A stretch of DNA of 64,000 nt from Ciborinia camelliae (Eukaryota > Ascomycota > Leotiomycetes > Helotiales > Sclerotiniaceae). Each line of letters starts with the position of its first letter. Position 1 is the first letter of the stretch. Below are positions 22,721 through 34,884 of this stretch, one piece after another. Both the position numbers and the translations under genes were made by a program. Location of the stretch: positions 1 to 64,000 of the forward strand of contig JANPYM010000017.1 of the NCBI GenBank assembly GCA_025890175.1. Direction: 5' to 3'. The notes under the pieces were generated by a model. That model saw only the letters and a list, made by a program, of their open reading frames with translations, had not been told where the DNA came from and made no database searches.

Positions 22721-23272
22721 TCAATTAAGAGCGTTAAGAAGATAGATACGTTGTGTTGAGTGCTCATTCATTTGAGGTTTAGTTACTCTAACCAAAGTTT
22801 GGTCATTTCTGATTCCGTTAAGGATCGGGGCGGAAATCAAGATGAAATCAGATTCCCGGATGGCCTGGACCATACGGTTTATCCTATTGGCAATCTCTGT
22901 AAATAGGTCTTCTGGAGAGGAATTTTGGCGGTTCTTAGCATTTGAACTGGTGGAATAAGAGGGAATACCGATTACTCCCATTATGCTATTAATTGTGTCC
23001 ATATTCATCTTCTCTCCGTCTTCAACCATCTCGCTTATTTATCCTCAAATTTGATACATCCAACATATGGTTTCAATATCGTTTCTAGAAAATTTAGGAA
23101 TCAATGACCCATACTTCTCGATGCCTATAGCATATTCCACATCCATGAAACTTCCGATTATATAGTTTCTCATAAACCAGAACCAACTATGCAGTAGCAA
23201 AGCCAGTTTGAAGAAAGCTGCCGAAGGAACCACCGGATCTTCAAATTCGAAACATTGGGAGCTGTAAAACAA
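22721..23272 (-). pseudogene. Hypothetical gene remnant, two frames
   Basis: Two adjacent minus-strand frames look coding: 23272-23045 (aromatic-rich, FFKLALLLHSWFWFMRNYI) and 23029-22721 (starting MVEDGEKMNMDTINSIMGVI, 102 residues). A TTTTACAG acceptor-like site sits just before the first, suggesting a missing upstream exon. I cannot join the frames through a normal intron and recognise no domain. It may be two small genes or one decayed gene. Confidence 0.3.
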
Positions 23273-24302
23273 TCTAACTCTTTACCTGTTCACATAATGG
23301 GAGAGCAACAGGCTACTGCCATCAATAGAAAGATTATTTAGGCATTAAAGTATGTAAGCGAAAAAAAACCAGCATGTTGTATTTGTCCCGCAAAGAACAT
23401 TTTGCACCTTTTTTGGAATTTATGATTAGATGGGCCATTGAAGGAGAGACTCGAGAATTTCGATGATATTTAGGGATCAAGGAATTTATCTCGTTGGATC
23501 GAGGAATACTATGGACTTTTTCTATTTACATCGCGATTTGAAGAATTAATATTGAATATCATTAAAATGATTCTCTCCCAGAAAATGCAAAATAAAATCA
23601 CAGGCATGTAAAACGTGGAATGATTCAAGTTCGCTGGAAGATTGATAGCAAGGAGGCTTGGACTTCCCACCTACCTTTTAATACCTAGGTATTGTAGTGA
23701 TGCATTTGAATAGTGGAACTTCTGTTAAAAAAGAAATTGTTATAAAACAGTGCTATGCATCCATGAAGCATCATGAGGGATTGATTGAGGTCTGGAAAGA
23801 GGATATATACTACCTAGTATCTATAGGATCCGCTTGGGGTCGGGAAATGGTAGTATTTTATCTGCAAGTCACTAGGTATATAGTCAGTCACGGTACGAAA
23901 CCCATCCCCATGGGCCTCTTCGACTTAAAGCAGTGCCTACATAATCAAGACTAGAAGCGATAGAAAAGCGACCGACCTTTCCACTACCAATGACATCTCA
24001 TTCAAAAGATCTAAAGATAGAAACACTACACTTATATGAATGATTTCATATCAAGATCTTGATACGAGAAAGGATTGTGGCTATGCCTCTTACTAATACC
24101 CACCCCGCACATAAATGCAACGTTAATCACCCAATCCACAGCCACGAAACTGCGCCCACCTCCTCATCTATATGCTCCAACTCATCAACATTGCAGATGA
24201 TAGATAAAAAAATCCTTCGAATCTATATATCGATCGATGATGGATTTTTCCAGAAATCTCACATCTTGCAGGTTCAAGATAGCTTACTGAGGTGAAAAGA
24301 AA
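23273..24302. other. Intergenic, no supported gene
   Basis: 1 kb, AT-rich. A perfect palindrome AATACCTAGGTATT lies at 23680-23693. An open frame at 23697-23954 has no recognisable features. Confidence 0.45.
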
Positions 24303-25057
24303 ATGAATCATCCACAACAAAATAGAATGTCTTCCGGGCCGTCGCCTAGACGCAAAGAATATAATATCCTATTCTTGGGAAATGCGGGGTCTGGGAAAGC
24401 TTCTATGAAGAACCGGGTAGGTTCCGGATATTAGGGTATTCAATGGAGATGATATCGTTAACGGGAATCTAGATCATTTATAATGAATTCCATCGGCCCA
24501 ATACTTACGACGCAAGCCTCGAAGACAATTACCGAAAAATCATCACGGTTGATTCCGAACAATGTATCGTGGATATCGCCGAACTAAACTATAATGAACA
24601 ACAAGCTGCTATGCTTGAGCTGCATATTCGAAAAGCCGATGGGATAATACTGATGTATTCCATCTGTTCACCCGAATCTTTCTCGGTGCTAGAGTCCCTC
24701 TGGACGTTGGTGAAACTTGTCAAGGTTCCCGAAAAGAAGGGGTTGTATGTGGATATAGTCGGAACTATGAGTGATATGTGGGAGAAGAGAAGTGTGAAAA
24801 CTGGGGACGGAAAAGCATTGGCGGAGAGATTGAACTGTGGGTTCTCAGAGTGTTCTGCGAAAGAAGGAGAGAATTGTGAGGTGTTGGTAGAGGATCTGGT
24901 TAGGAAGATTATGGTTGGGCAGGAGCAAGAGAGAATATTGAGGGATGCGAGACGAAGGAAGGAAGAGGATGAGATGGGGGAGAGAGACAAGAAGAGAAAT
25001 GGGGTAGTGAAGAGGGTTTTGAAGAGATGTGGAGTATGGATTTCTCGTCGCACGTGA
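24303..25057 (+). CDS. Degenerate Ras-like small GTPase
   Basis: Two exons (24303-24416 and 24473-25057, 56-base intron) in phase 0 give 232 residues. The order of elements follows Ras: P-loop GNAGSGKA (26-33), switch I YDASLEDNYRK, strand QCIVDI, and the G5 motif ECSAKEG. Key residues are lost, however. The P-loop Ser/Thr after Lys is Ala, the switch II DTAGQE is replaced by AELNYNEQ, and the NKxD guanine motif is replaced by GTMSD. The C-terminal third is charged (many Arg/Lys/Glu) and ends RRT rather than in a CaaX box. It probably binds nucleotide poorly or not at all, and acts, if at all, as a pseudo-GTPase. No link to the neighbouring pathways is evident. Confidence 0.72.
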
Positions 25058-25381
25058 GTTACATGGATTTCTCTGGTGGAAAATGTAGGAAATAATTTGA
25101 CCATGGGAGCCCTAATTGAAAACAGTGGGAGACCCATATACCAGATGACTGAACAGATAATGATTAATTCTCCCAATATTTGTATTTCAATGATACATGC
25201 CATATCCAAGACTTACTGCTAGTTCATATTAATGTAGGCTTTATATGACCAGATAATTGTAGCATTGAAGATTTCCACGAATCAAGTACTTGAAAGATCC
25301 AGCTGTTTGTCGTTGCACCCAAGTAACCGTAAGATACCCCCGTGTTTCAGGGCCCAAAAGTAGGTCGCACCGAATTGGAGG

Positions 25382-27291
25382 TTAATTAACACCCTGGATA
25401 AACCGCTTCCCATCTCTTTGTAAAAAGGGTGCCGAAGTGGTCGCATTACCAGTTCGACACATTCTACCATCCTCAGCTATACTCCACGCCTCACTACCCA
25501 CCGCAGTTGTCGCATAAAAGAGATGATCTGGATCCCACTTATTTTTGATCCCTAGCAACGTACCATAATTCTTCCCGTAAAAGTTTTGCTGCCAATCCGG
25601 TTGTCTGAAGTTTCCTTCATTCAAATACGACCCTCCTCCCGGCGTAAGTGCTTCGAATTGCGGAATAATCTCATTCATCATCCAGTATTGATCAGCCACC
25701 ATTTTGGATATCGGCGCGGAATAATTCCAAGCTGTCGTCAAAATTACATGGATCAGAGCGTCTCGCCAAGCTGGGAGTAGCGCATTGTCGACAGTAGATG
25801 TGATGTGAGGGGATGACACGTTGAGAGCTACACCTGTATAAGGTACACCGGAACTTATCATGCTGCGAATGGTAGCTACGTAGGCTTTATTGTTCTCCTG
25901 AACAACACTTCTTGGAATCAATCGACCGCCGCCGGTATTAATTGGAGCGCCACCCCATGCACCAAATGGGAGAGGCGCAATGTAGTGGTTAAAGTGCTCA
26001 AGATATGTGGAGTACTCCGTGTATGCGACTGCATAATTGATGCCAAGAGCAGTGAGTGCATTGGTGAAGTTTGTCAAAAGAGCTTCGACATCAGCTTGTG
26101 TTTTATTGTATGCCGTCACAGCAATTATTTCGAAACCCGCAGACGAAACAGCATAGCCAACCATAGTGCCTGCATCGACCATTGCAGGAAGATAAGAATG
26201 GAAGGCTTCGACTCCGGCCCAAAATGTTTCGTCAGTTATATTGCCGCTGGTTGAAAATCCCAGAGATGCACCACCGACGATCGTATCGGGATATACTCTC
26301 ACGGTAAGAGATACGACGACTCCGTATGTACCCCCGCCACCCCCACTCAAAGCCCAATAAAGATCTGTGTTTTCAGTACGTGAGGCAGTAACTAATTTCC
26401 CACCAGCTGTTACAACTTTCCAAGAGAGAGTTTGATCAGCACCCATACCAAAGTTGCTGGCGAGAGCTGAATGACCGCCCCCTTGAGTGTAGCCTCCCGC
26501 AATCCCAACTGTAGGACATTCTCCACCTACTGTCACAAAGCCAGCCGCATAGGCCGCTTCTAAAGCTTCAAATCCTTGAATGCCAGCACCGATTGTCATG
26601 GCTTTACCAGTGTAATAGTCAGATGACCAGTCAGAGAATGATATATTCTTTAGATGATGTGTCCAAACCGCCAATGCTCCAGCACCAGTCGACTTGCCCA
26701 GAAAGCTTGTCAGGATTTAGCGAAGTCCTGGCACCAACCGATTGATGAATGGTTACTTACTCATGACCGGTATTTCGAATAATAAATCGAATGTTATGGC
26801 TCTTCGCGAAGTGGATTGCGGCAATGACGTCGTCAGGTTTTGACACGTTGACAGCATAGTTAACATAGTTTCCCAAGGGACAGCCGCTCGATTCGGGAGA
26901 AAAAGGGTCACAGCTCTGGTTTCCCAGTGTGACAAAATATGGAGCTATCAAAGAAGAGGATGAATTAAAACTAAATTAACATCAGTCTAGCCAGATTATC
27001 ATCGCGAATGACTTACTGAAGACTTGGGTTGGGCCAATTAGCTTGCAAATACGCGCATTCGGTTGCGTTGTAGTTGGGGTCATGACAAGAACTCGCGATT
27101 GGTACTGTGGCTATTAATCTACCTTCTACCGTGTTATTGAGGTTGTTCCATTCTGATGTAGATGGCCAGGAAGGATCTCCAACTAGCGCTCTGCAACTGG
27201 AATTACTAACAGTACGTGCAGAAGTCGTTAACACCAATTGAAATAGAAGAAGTAAAGTTTTGTGAGACGCCATTCTCTGGTTGATATTCAT
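25382..27291 (-). CDS. Secreted BBE-like FAD-linked oxidase
   Basis: Three exons (27291-27017, 26970-26761, 26705-25382) in phase give 602 residues; a second ATG at 27273 gives 596 with a cleaner signal peptide (MASHKTLLLLFQLVLTTSA). The first intron is only 46 bases; its acceptor is the TTTAG at 26971, not the nearer GATAG, which would break the frame. The FAD-binding domain (PCMH type) shows IRFIIRNTGHD, GKSTGAGALAVWTHH and GGYTQGGGHSALAS; the RNTGHD His is where relatives attach FAD. The C-terminal BBE domain ends with NKWDPDHLFY. Such enzymes oxidise alcohols, sugars or alkaloid-type carbons and are common tailoring enzymes of fungal metabolite clusters. Substrate unknown; grouping with the aminotransferase, MFS 3 and PKS is by position only. 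Confidence 0.9.
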
Positions 27292-28925
27292 CTGATCGAT
27301 ACTCAAAGGTAAAAGGCCAAAAGAGAAAGAAGCCAAGAAGTCATGACGAGAGATAATGTCTCAATTTATGTGTCTCCTCACGGTACAATCCGTATATGCG
27401 TATCTCATGCCACGTCTTTTAAGTGGAAGTATATTCGGCTGACTGCAGGTACTAGTACCAAGAAAGGAGGAGAAAATCGGTGTGGTTGAAAGTTATGCCG
27501 TCTCTTATATTCCCGCACCAATGAAGATATTTGGCTTATTGAGGCTGCTGAAATATGTTATCTTCCATCTATAAGCGGCAATTTCCGGACGAAATGCAAA
27601 ATTTCGATCGAATAAACCCGTGAATAATCATCACTCATATCAGGAACAGCTCCCTATATTTTCAATCCTTCAATATCTCCATCTCAATCCGCTCAAAGAA
27701 AAATATTCTTCAGCTGCAGAGAAGCCCAGCTTATTTATCACGAACGTATCAATAACCCTGCCACCCAGGCTTCGCGAATCGAGTTTATGCATTCTGCATT
27801 GTCGATCCATTTCGTCGATCGTCCCTAGAAAATACCACGTTGATGCCCAAACTCAGAGCGAATACTAAAATTATTCGTTTTCAAACTTTCTGGCGATCCA
27901 ATAATCGGATGATTCAGGCCCGAAACCTATCAAGTATTGATGTGACAAAGGGTGGTGTTGAAGTTTTCAAAAACATTCTAGAATATGGAAAGCTCGATTA
28001 TCATCTCTCATGTGTAAAAGCTGCTTAGATTTTATCCCGTTCCTGGGTTCGTAGAAAATATCGAAAGCTCCATTGGCCATGAAGCTTGCTTGTTAAAATC
28101 GTTTTCGCTCGGGAAGATATCTCGTAAAAAATCCAAAATTTAGCGCTGGAATCCCTGATTTTAATGCCATTTGGAGAATTTCATGGCGAATACTCATTCG
28201 AGTCTTTAATATCGCCAACTTCAATCGCCATTGATCTCAATCATAGAATTAATGGAAAAAAGTGTGCCCTATGAATGGATATTTGCAAATCAAGTGAAGA
28301 TCTTGCCGGGGAATAACCCAATAATATATCTTGAAATTTCTGTTGAAACAAGAACATGCAGAAAGCTTCTTTAAGATGTTCTCTCTCCACAAATATCGAG
28401 TACCAGGCCATACAGGAGTATGAAAAATATGATCTGTACTTGACTACAAATCATGAGACTTAATTAGCCGTTTCCATAACGCGGGGCATCGGGCGATCTA
28501 CTTCCCCAAACAAAAAATCAGACATACTGGACGAGCAAATCTCACTGGAGATCGAGAAGATATTCAGCTTCAGTGTTACCCCGAGATCGCATGATAAATT
28601 GGAGGGTTCCAATCACCAAGTCTATTGGCGAGCTCGTACTGTGGAGGAAGAAACGGCTTAATAAGATATTATATAATCAGGTCCATACTCATCTAGCTAT
28701 AAGATCGTCCCTTTCCCACTTAATACGATATGAAGCTTTTGGTCGACGATTTTGTACCAATGCCATATACCGGTACTCTAATTGTCTACTATCACTAACA
28801 ACACAGTTAAACAAATTGCATTGTGCCTTGAACACTAAAATCATGCTTCAAACACCGCGTCACCAGAACAACTTTCCAACAGTTTCATTTGAGGTACAAG
28901 AAGTTATCTTAACTCTCCCGGAATT
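27292..28925. other. Intergenic, no supported gene
   Basis: 1.6 kb between the oxidase promoter and the 3' end of the aminotransferase. Short frames at 27620-28028 and the plus-strand frame at 28573-29217 (mostly antisense to aminotransferase exon 4) have no gene features. Confidence 0.5.
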
Positions 28926-30391
28926 CTATGCCAAGCCACCTTTGAGAAAGAAATCTTCAATCCTTTTGACGCCCTCACTGAATTGTTCCCAAGGTACGGC
29001 AAGAGTGATTCTTACCCAGCCTTTCTCTTCCTCGGCGCCGCTGAATCCTTTACCTGCGCTGACTAGGACTTTATGCCTCTTCAGCCCTTCCACAAGAGCT
29101 TCTTCATCTTCCCAAGACTTTGCATCCTTAACTAATTTTGCAAAGACTACAAAGCCGGTATTGGCGGGTAGAAATTCGATACCAAGACGAGTCAAAGTTG
29201 ATGACAATAGATCGTAAGATTTGGCGAGAAGTGCGTTGTTCTTGCTCAGCAAGGCAGGAAGTTCGGTCGAGTTCAGGAGGTGTTTGAGTACAAGAGCGGA
29301 GAGAGATGAACTTTGATTATAAGTTGAAATTATAGAGCCAATGCGAACCATGGGGTTGGCTTGGGTAATCAAACAGCCCTGTGCTCTTGTTAGCCTTTAA
29401 TTATAAGGAGGTCCCATTCAGCATACCAGTCTGATTCCAGGTAAACCGAATAGTTTACTCGCACTCCACAGAACATGGAGCTTGCTTCTGTCGAATGTTA
29501 TTCCATCCTTGGAATCTGAAGTGCTATCGAGTAAGGACAGAGCCGATACGAATTTATCGCTCTGCGTGCCTCCAAATTCCATGCCACCATACACTTCATC
29601 AGAAATATAGTGTAAACCCTTCTCCGCAGACCACTTCAGAATCGCCTGCAGTGCAACTTTCGAATAGGTCTGTCCAAATGGATTGTGAGGGTTACAAATA
29701 ATCAATCCCTTGATACGTTTCGGGTCGGCAGCGCCATTATAGGCAGCTTCCAGGGCAGGAATCAAGGTTTGTGGAGTGAGGGCTGTAGAATACGGTGCAG
29801 GATAAACAGGGACAAGCCTGACACCGGCATGACAGTAGATATAAGCGCCGAAAGAATCTATTCAGATCAGCAAATGCAAAACATTGATAAAAAAATAAAA
29901 GCTTGAACGACGAAGGGTGGGGGGTACTAACTCCAGCAAGGACCAGGTACAAGAATTGAGTCTCCTGGCTCGCATATACTTGATGCGAGAGCATCGAGAC
30001 TAAAACCGGCTCCGGCGGCAACAACAAGGTGATCGGGGTTAACGGGAAGTGTCGGCTTGAAGTATGTATTGAAGAATAAGGAAAGGGCTTGCATCAGGGA
30101 CGGGTCTCCTCCAAGTCCCATAGGATAGTTCAAGGTCTATTGGAGGCGTCAGAATTTATCCATGGTTATTAGAAAAATTTTACTTGCCTCCTGAGTTAGA
30201 TCCTTTGTAATAACTTCTTTGCAGATCTCAAGTAGTTCGCCACGAATAAGTTGATTGTCAGCCACAGACAAGTTGACCACTTCGGGGTTCGGCTCAGCGT
30301 GGTCGGCTGCAGCAGCTGCAGCGGCGGGGAGGAGGGTCTGAATGATACCATTCATGCGATTCGATATTGAAGGCACTTGTGTTTCGGTCAT
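28926..30391 (-). CDS. PLP-dependent aminotransferase (class I/II, ACC synthase-like)
   Basis: Four exons (30391-30188, 30136-29932, 29857-29427, 29378-28926) give 430 residues. Signs of fold type I PLP enzymes are NYPMGLGGDPSL, the AGAGFSLDAL cofactor loop, CNPHNPFGQTY, the ISDEVYGGMEF Asp/Tyr pair and SASKLFGLPGIRLG with the Schiff-base Lys at about 271. Fungal cluster enzymes of this group are annotated as 1-aminocyclopropane-1-carboxylate synthase-like, but most are aminotransferases of unknown substrate. Intron 1 (30137-30187) starts with GCAAGT, a GC-AG intron; no GT site nearby keeps the frame. It is on the same strand as the oxidase and MFS 3. A role in adding or removing nitrogen from the polyketide or an amino-acid precursor is inference. 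Confidence 0.9.
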
Positions 30392-31048
30392 TTTGGATGT
30401 TTTCGAATGTCCAAAAGCTTTCTGAAAAGAGACGGGGCCTAGGACAGAGGAATGGTTATTTACATATCATTTTCTAACCCTTGCTACTCCTTCACAGCCC
30501 CACCTCTAATCAGCATGATGGCAAGGTTAGACAGTGCGACTAGTCATAAGAGTGGGGAAATGCGTGACTGACGGGGATCTGAGGGAAACGCCTCTAAATC
30601 GTACAGAGTCGGGATATCTTACCAGAATTATCACTGTGGATTGTACGTCAATTTAATGATAACATCCGGAGCAATGGTTGGGCCCCGGCTAAATAGGAAA
30701 CGGCTAATTCTAACCTTACCTTTCAGTCCACATAACTAGCTAATGCGGGGTATCTCCAAGGGATTTTGCGAGCTTCGGGTTTCCCATCACATCAGCCCGC
30801 TCAAGGCTCGAGGCCTTCATCATCACGAAGCACTGTGCAATCTTTGCATAGACTGTCAATCTAATATTCAGGGGAGTCACCAGCAGCAAAAACTTTATAG
30901 CTACATATACCACCGACCTCTACTAGTAACAGGACGTGACAAATCCAGAATTTCGACAGGTCTCGAGGCCCGATTGAGTTTAAAACCAACGTGCAATTCT
31001 ATTTTCTATCTTCGAACAAGGGTTCAGATGCTTCTTGAATTGAATTAT
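30392..31048. other. Intergenic, promoter of aminotransferase
   Basis: 657 bases between the aminotransferase start and the 3' end of MFS 3. The frame at 30743-31084 has no family match and overlaps the MFS 3 3' end. Confidence 0.5.
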
Positions 31049-33101
31049 TCAATGCAGGGGGAGTTGTGGCTTGCGCCAAAGTAAGCCAACGATGATTAAT
31101 TGTGCTACTGCGAGTCCCAAGATCACCTTCGCAAATACGTTGTAAGCGTCACCAAAAATCTCCCTCACCATATCTTGGACCGTGGGTGGAAGTTTTGAAA
31201 TGAGTGATATGTCTTGCAACAACATGTTCAGTTGCGTTGATGTCAGTATGTGCGAAAGCCGGGAGGTGACGAAGCCGTTGACGATGCTTCCGGCAATTGC
31301 AATACCAATTGCGGAGCCGACCATGCGGAATTGAATGATGGTGCTAGATCCCACAGCTTTTTAAGCGGTTAGCGATCATATTCAGGGTTCGATTCGTTTA
31401 GGAGAACGTACCGATGTCCTGTGCGTCTATGCATTTCGGTGTCGCCAGCATAAGGATACTGAAAACTGACCCCGCCCCAAATCCAGCAAGAACTTCATAA
31501 GCATATAGAGCGTGAGGAATGTCTTTGGAAACGGGGATGGTGGTCATGAGACCAACGCCAATTACCTCCAAGGCAGAGCCCGCAGCCAGAAACAAGATTG
31601 CTGGTTGTTCCTTCAATATAATGGCAAAGACATTTGCGAAGAACGAGCCAACCGGCACGGACAAGCTGAATGCTAGAAGGTGGATTCCCGCTTTTAGGGG
31701 CGAATCAGCATTCACTGCTTGAAATCTCTGAGGCAGAATAATTGTCAAGACTGTCATGGGAATTCCGATGAAGAACCCCATGCTGGAGGGTTGTTAGCGA
31801 ACCTGATTTATTAAATGCTGCTTGTAAGGTTGACGTACGTAAGCATGCCTAGCCATACACGATTTTTGACAAATCTCCAAGGAAACATCGGCTCTTGTCG
31901 ATTGCTACGACTGAGGCGCCATTCCCACAGGAAGAATAGAATCCATAGAATTCCAGACAGCACTATCATCACGATAATCGCAGGTGATGACCATTTAAAA
32001 CTCGTCGAAGCCTCTAACAAACCGGCTATAAGCAAGAAGCATGCGGATAAAAGGAGAAATGCACCGATAAAATCAATTCTTCCAAAACGGCCTCGTTCAT
32101 GATAAACACTAGAAGAAGCTTCGTCATGATATGGAAAATTTGACGGCATCACCAGCTGAAGTATTAGGATAGCAACCGCGCCTATAGGGGCACTATAGTG
32201 CACCAAAAGTCAGTACATAATATATCGACAGATGAGAAAAAGTAAGAAACATGGAAGCTACTGCGACATACTTGATGAGAAATATCCATCTCCAAGTAGA
32301 TTCCGTGTCAATTACCCCGCCGACGAGTGGGCCGATCACAGTTGCCAGAGCCACAACAGCAAAAGTTATACCTCCATACAATGGTAACTTTGAACCGGGA
32401 ACCAGTTGATAAAGACTTGCCGTAGCCAAGGAAAACGTTCCAGCTCCTCCGACACCTTGAAATGCACGGAATATAATACTAGAGACGTTGGTCAGTGTTA
32501 TCCGTCATTAGATTGCTGTTTCAGTGTACTGACAGTTGGTTTATCGTTTGCGAAGCTCCACAAGCGCCGGAAAAGATGACAAAGAGTAAGACAGCGGCAT
32601 TCAACGAGTGTTTTCTGCCGAAAATATCACCAATCTTTGCCCAAATGATGAGAAAACCTGGAGACGACTGGTAAGCTTCATCGCGAAATTGACGCGACAT
32701 GAGGGATGAACTGACAGGTATAGGTGACTAGGTAAGAACTCACGATCCAGCTGGATTTCTCGAAACTATCGAAGGCGTTCGTAATTGTCACCAAAGACGT
32801 GCTCACGATGGAGATCTCGAGGTTGGCGAGGAAGATGCAAATCCAGAGTCTAGACCGATACGAGTGATGTGTTTAGCGATTGAATGGCCATGAAGATATG
32901 GAAAGGTCATTGGAATAGGACTCACGCGAAAGAAAGGAGATGTACTTTTGCGCCATGGATATAGCTTATCCGCCTCAAATTCTCTGTCGGGCTCTGGCTT
33001 TCTGTATTTGTGTGAGAGCTTTCCTGCTTCCTTGGCTGATCTTCTTTCTGTGATTCTCCTTCGCAGCTGGCTTCGAACTCTGCCAATGTTTTAGACTCCA
33101 T
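31049..33101 (-). CDS. MFS transporter 3 (DHA2, 14-TM)
   Basis: Seven exons (33101-32926, 32849-32716, 32657-32534, 32478-32272, 32192-31839, 31782-31412, 31356-31049), all GT-AG and in phase, give 557 residues. A 55-residue hydrophilic N-tail precedes helix 1. Signatures are the helix 1 segment LEISIVSTSLVTI, SSYLVTYT, KIGDIFGRK (loop 2-3), FQGVGGAGTFSLA and VIGPLVGGVIDTESTWRWIFLI (antiporter motif C region). Fourteen hydrophobic segments fit the drug:proton antiporter group seen in mycotoxin and polyketide clusters. It is probably the exporter for the nearby PKS product or a self-protection pump; this is inferred from position. Confidence 0.92.
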
Positions 33102-34884
33102 CCCTGCTATTCGATTGTGGATATATTGAAAGCCAGTGGGAGATTAGATAGAAAGATAATAAGCATAGGAGTTAAGCTTAGACAGAATTAAGGAAAGAAA
33201 CGATATCTGTAGGCACAGAGATGAAAGCAGCCGTCAATCATAAGCAGAATCACAACAGACTGAAATCATGGTGTGCAAGGAATAAATTTCCTGCACCGGT
33301 GAAATATATTCAAATACCTTCCATAAATTGACACATCAAACCAACAGCGCGGATTTCTTATCATTCCCCACACACAACCGTTTCAACTTTTGGAAGCTGA
33401 CATTCGCCTTTCGTTCGAGCTAGCCACTAGCACAGTCATTTTTATATTTTATTTTGGGAGGAGAGAAAGTGTCTCGATCTACATGCCCGTTGATGTAAAC
33501 TAATGCAAAATTCCTATCAAACATCAGATTGCTACAGATTGAACGTGGTGCACTTGCATCCCGAAGTCTCGCCGAAGCCTCCCCCTAACTTGTTACCGGA
33601 TTTGACTCCGTATAGAGATCTCATTGAAGCTCCCGCCGCATCATTTTTCAATAATCACCGTTGAATGATAAGAAAGTCGTATCGCAGCTTTAGCATACTC
33701 CTGTTGCCGTAGTATCTGAAAATAGCGGAGCCAGGCACGCGGCCTCTAGTGGTCTCACACCAAGTTGCTTTTAGCATGGCCATTTCAGACCCACTGGGTA
33801 GGGCATAAGGAAATGATCGAACGGTGATAGTATTAGATTTTAAACAAATTGCATTTGCATTTACGAAGTACATGACGCATTCTAGTGGGGCAAGGACCCT
33901 TGACAGAATGTTCATTCTTATTGGCGCGGGACCAGCCTGGACGCAAATTGCCTGCAATGAGGCATCATTGAAGGATGCAGGAGTGCGGCGAGAACCTGGT
34001 TGCTGGGATCTCAATGATTGTGACTGGCAGCGAAGATGGTTAGTGCTCCCAGTCCAACCATGTTAAAGCCGAACGGAAAGCCGAAGTTGTGATGATGATG
34101 ATGGTGGGGGTTGTGTTAAAGTAAACTGAAGTTACATCGAAGCTATGCTGAAATGGATCTTAATTTGCGAGGAACTTGATAAGATTGATGAAAAGTTGGT
34201 GATTTCGGAACCCTGTCTCGTAAGTTACCGGAGCCGTTTTTTGTGCACTAGCTTCCGCGTTTATTTCAACGCTCGTGCCACGCCAGTATAAGCGCTAATG
34301 CACAAACCAGGGAATGGCTCAACCGGTACCGGGAAGAATCGAGACCGTAGAATCTTTCATGCTGTAAGGTCGGGAGTTTTGTATTAAATGGAAAAGAAAT
34401 GATATTATTCTTTATTAGCTAAGATAGATGTTTTATACTAGCTAAATGAAGAAATCGATTATGTAATGATTTACAAATCATTCCTTCCTCCCCAATGCCG
34501 AACCGGGGCTCGGATTTGTGTTGAATTACCCACTACGCTATCTGGGTGTGAAGGCATGCCCCAAGAAAGAAATACTACGCAGTAATTGCAGTAGTCATGA
34601 GTTTCACGTGCGTATTTCACACTACCGAGAAAGATATACATGGAAAATACATAGTTGGTTAAAATTCAGAGTAGGTAAATATCTTGTACGAACGATTCTC
34701 AATATGTCCGGGAATCGGATAACTACTACCTAAGATTAATTTGATGACTTATTTAGGCAACGAGCCACCACTCCCCAATTCTAAGGCATTATTGAACTGT
34801 ACATCTGCCGCAATTCATCTCGCCTACCAGCGCTTTATCGGCTCATCACGCAGATAGCATTTTCACCGTAACAGTTCCAGGCAC
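33102..34884. other. Intergenic, no supported gene
   Basis: 1.8 kb. Frames at 33655-34014 (minus) and 33824-34066 (plus) are antisense to each other and lack domains. A short minus-strand stretch (about 34485-34552) has a tRNA-like A box but no tRNA fold. TGATGATGATGGTGG microsatellite near 34090. Confidence 0.45.

Noticed and set aside
26943..27017. Frameshift between exons 1 and 2 of the BBE-like oxidase
   Set aside because: Using the nearer GATAG acceptor breaks the frame, but the TTTAG acceptor at 26971 restores phase and the expected sequence, so the gene is intact.
34485..34552. tRNA gene on the minus strand
   Set aside because: An A-box-like TAGCGTAGTGG and a partial B box are present, but spacing is short and no acceptor or T stem forms.
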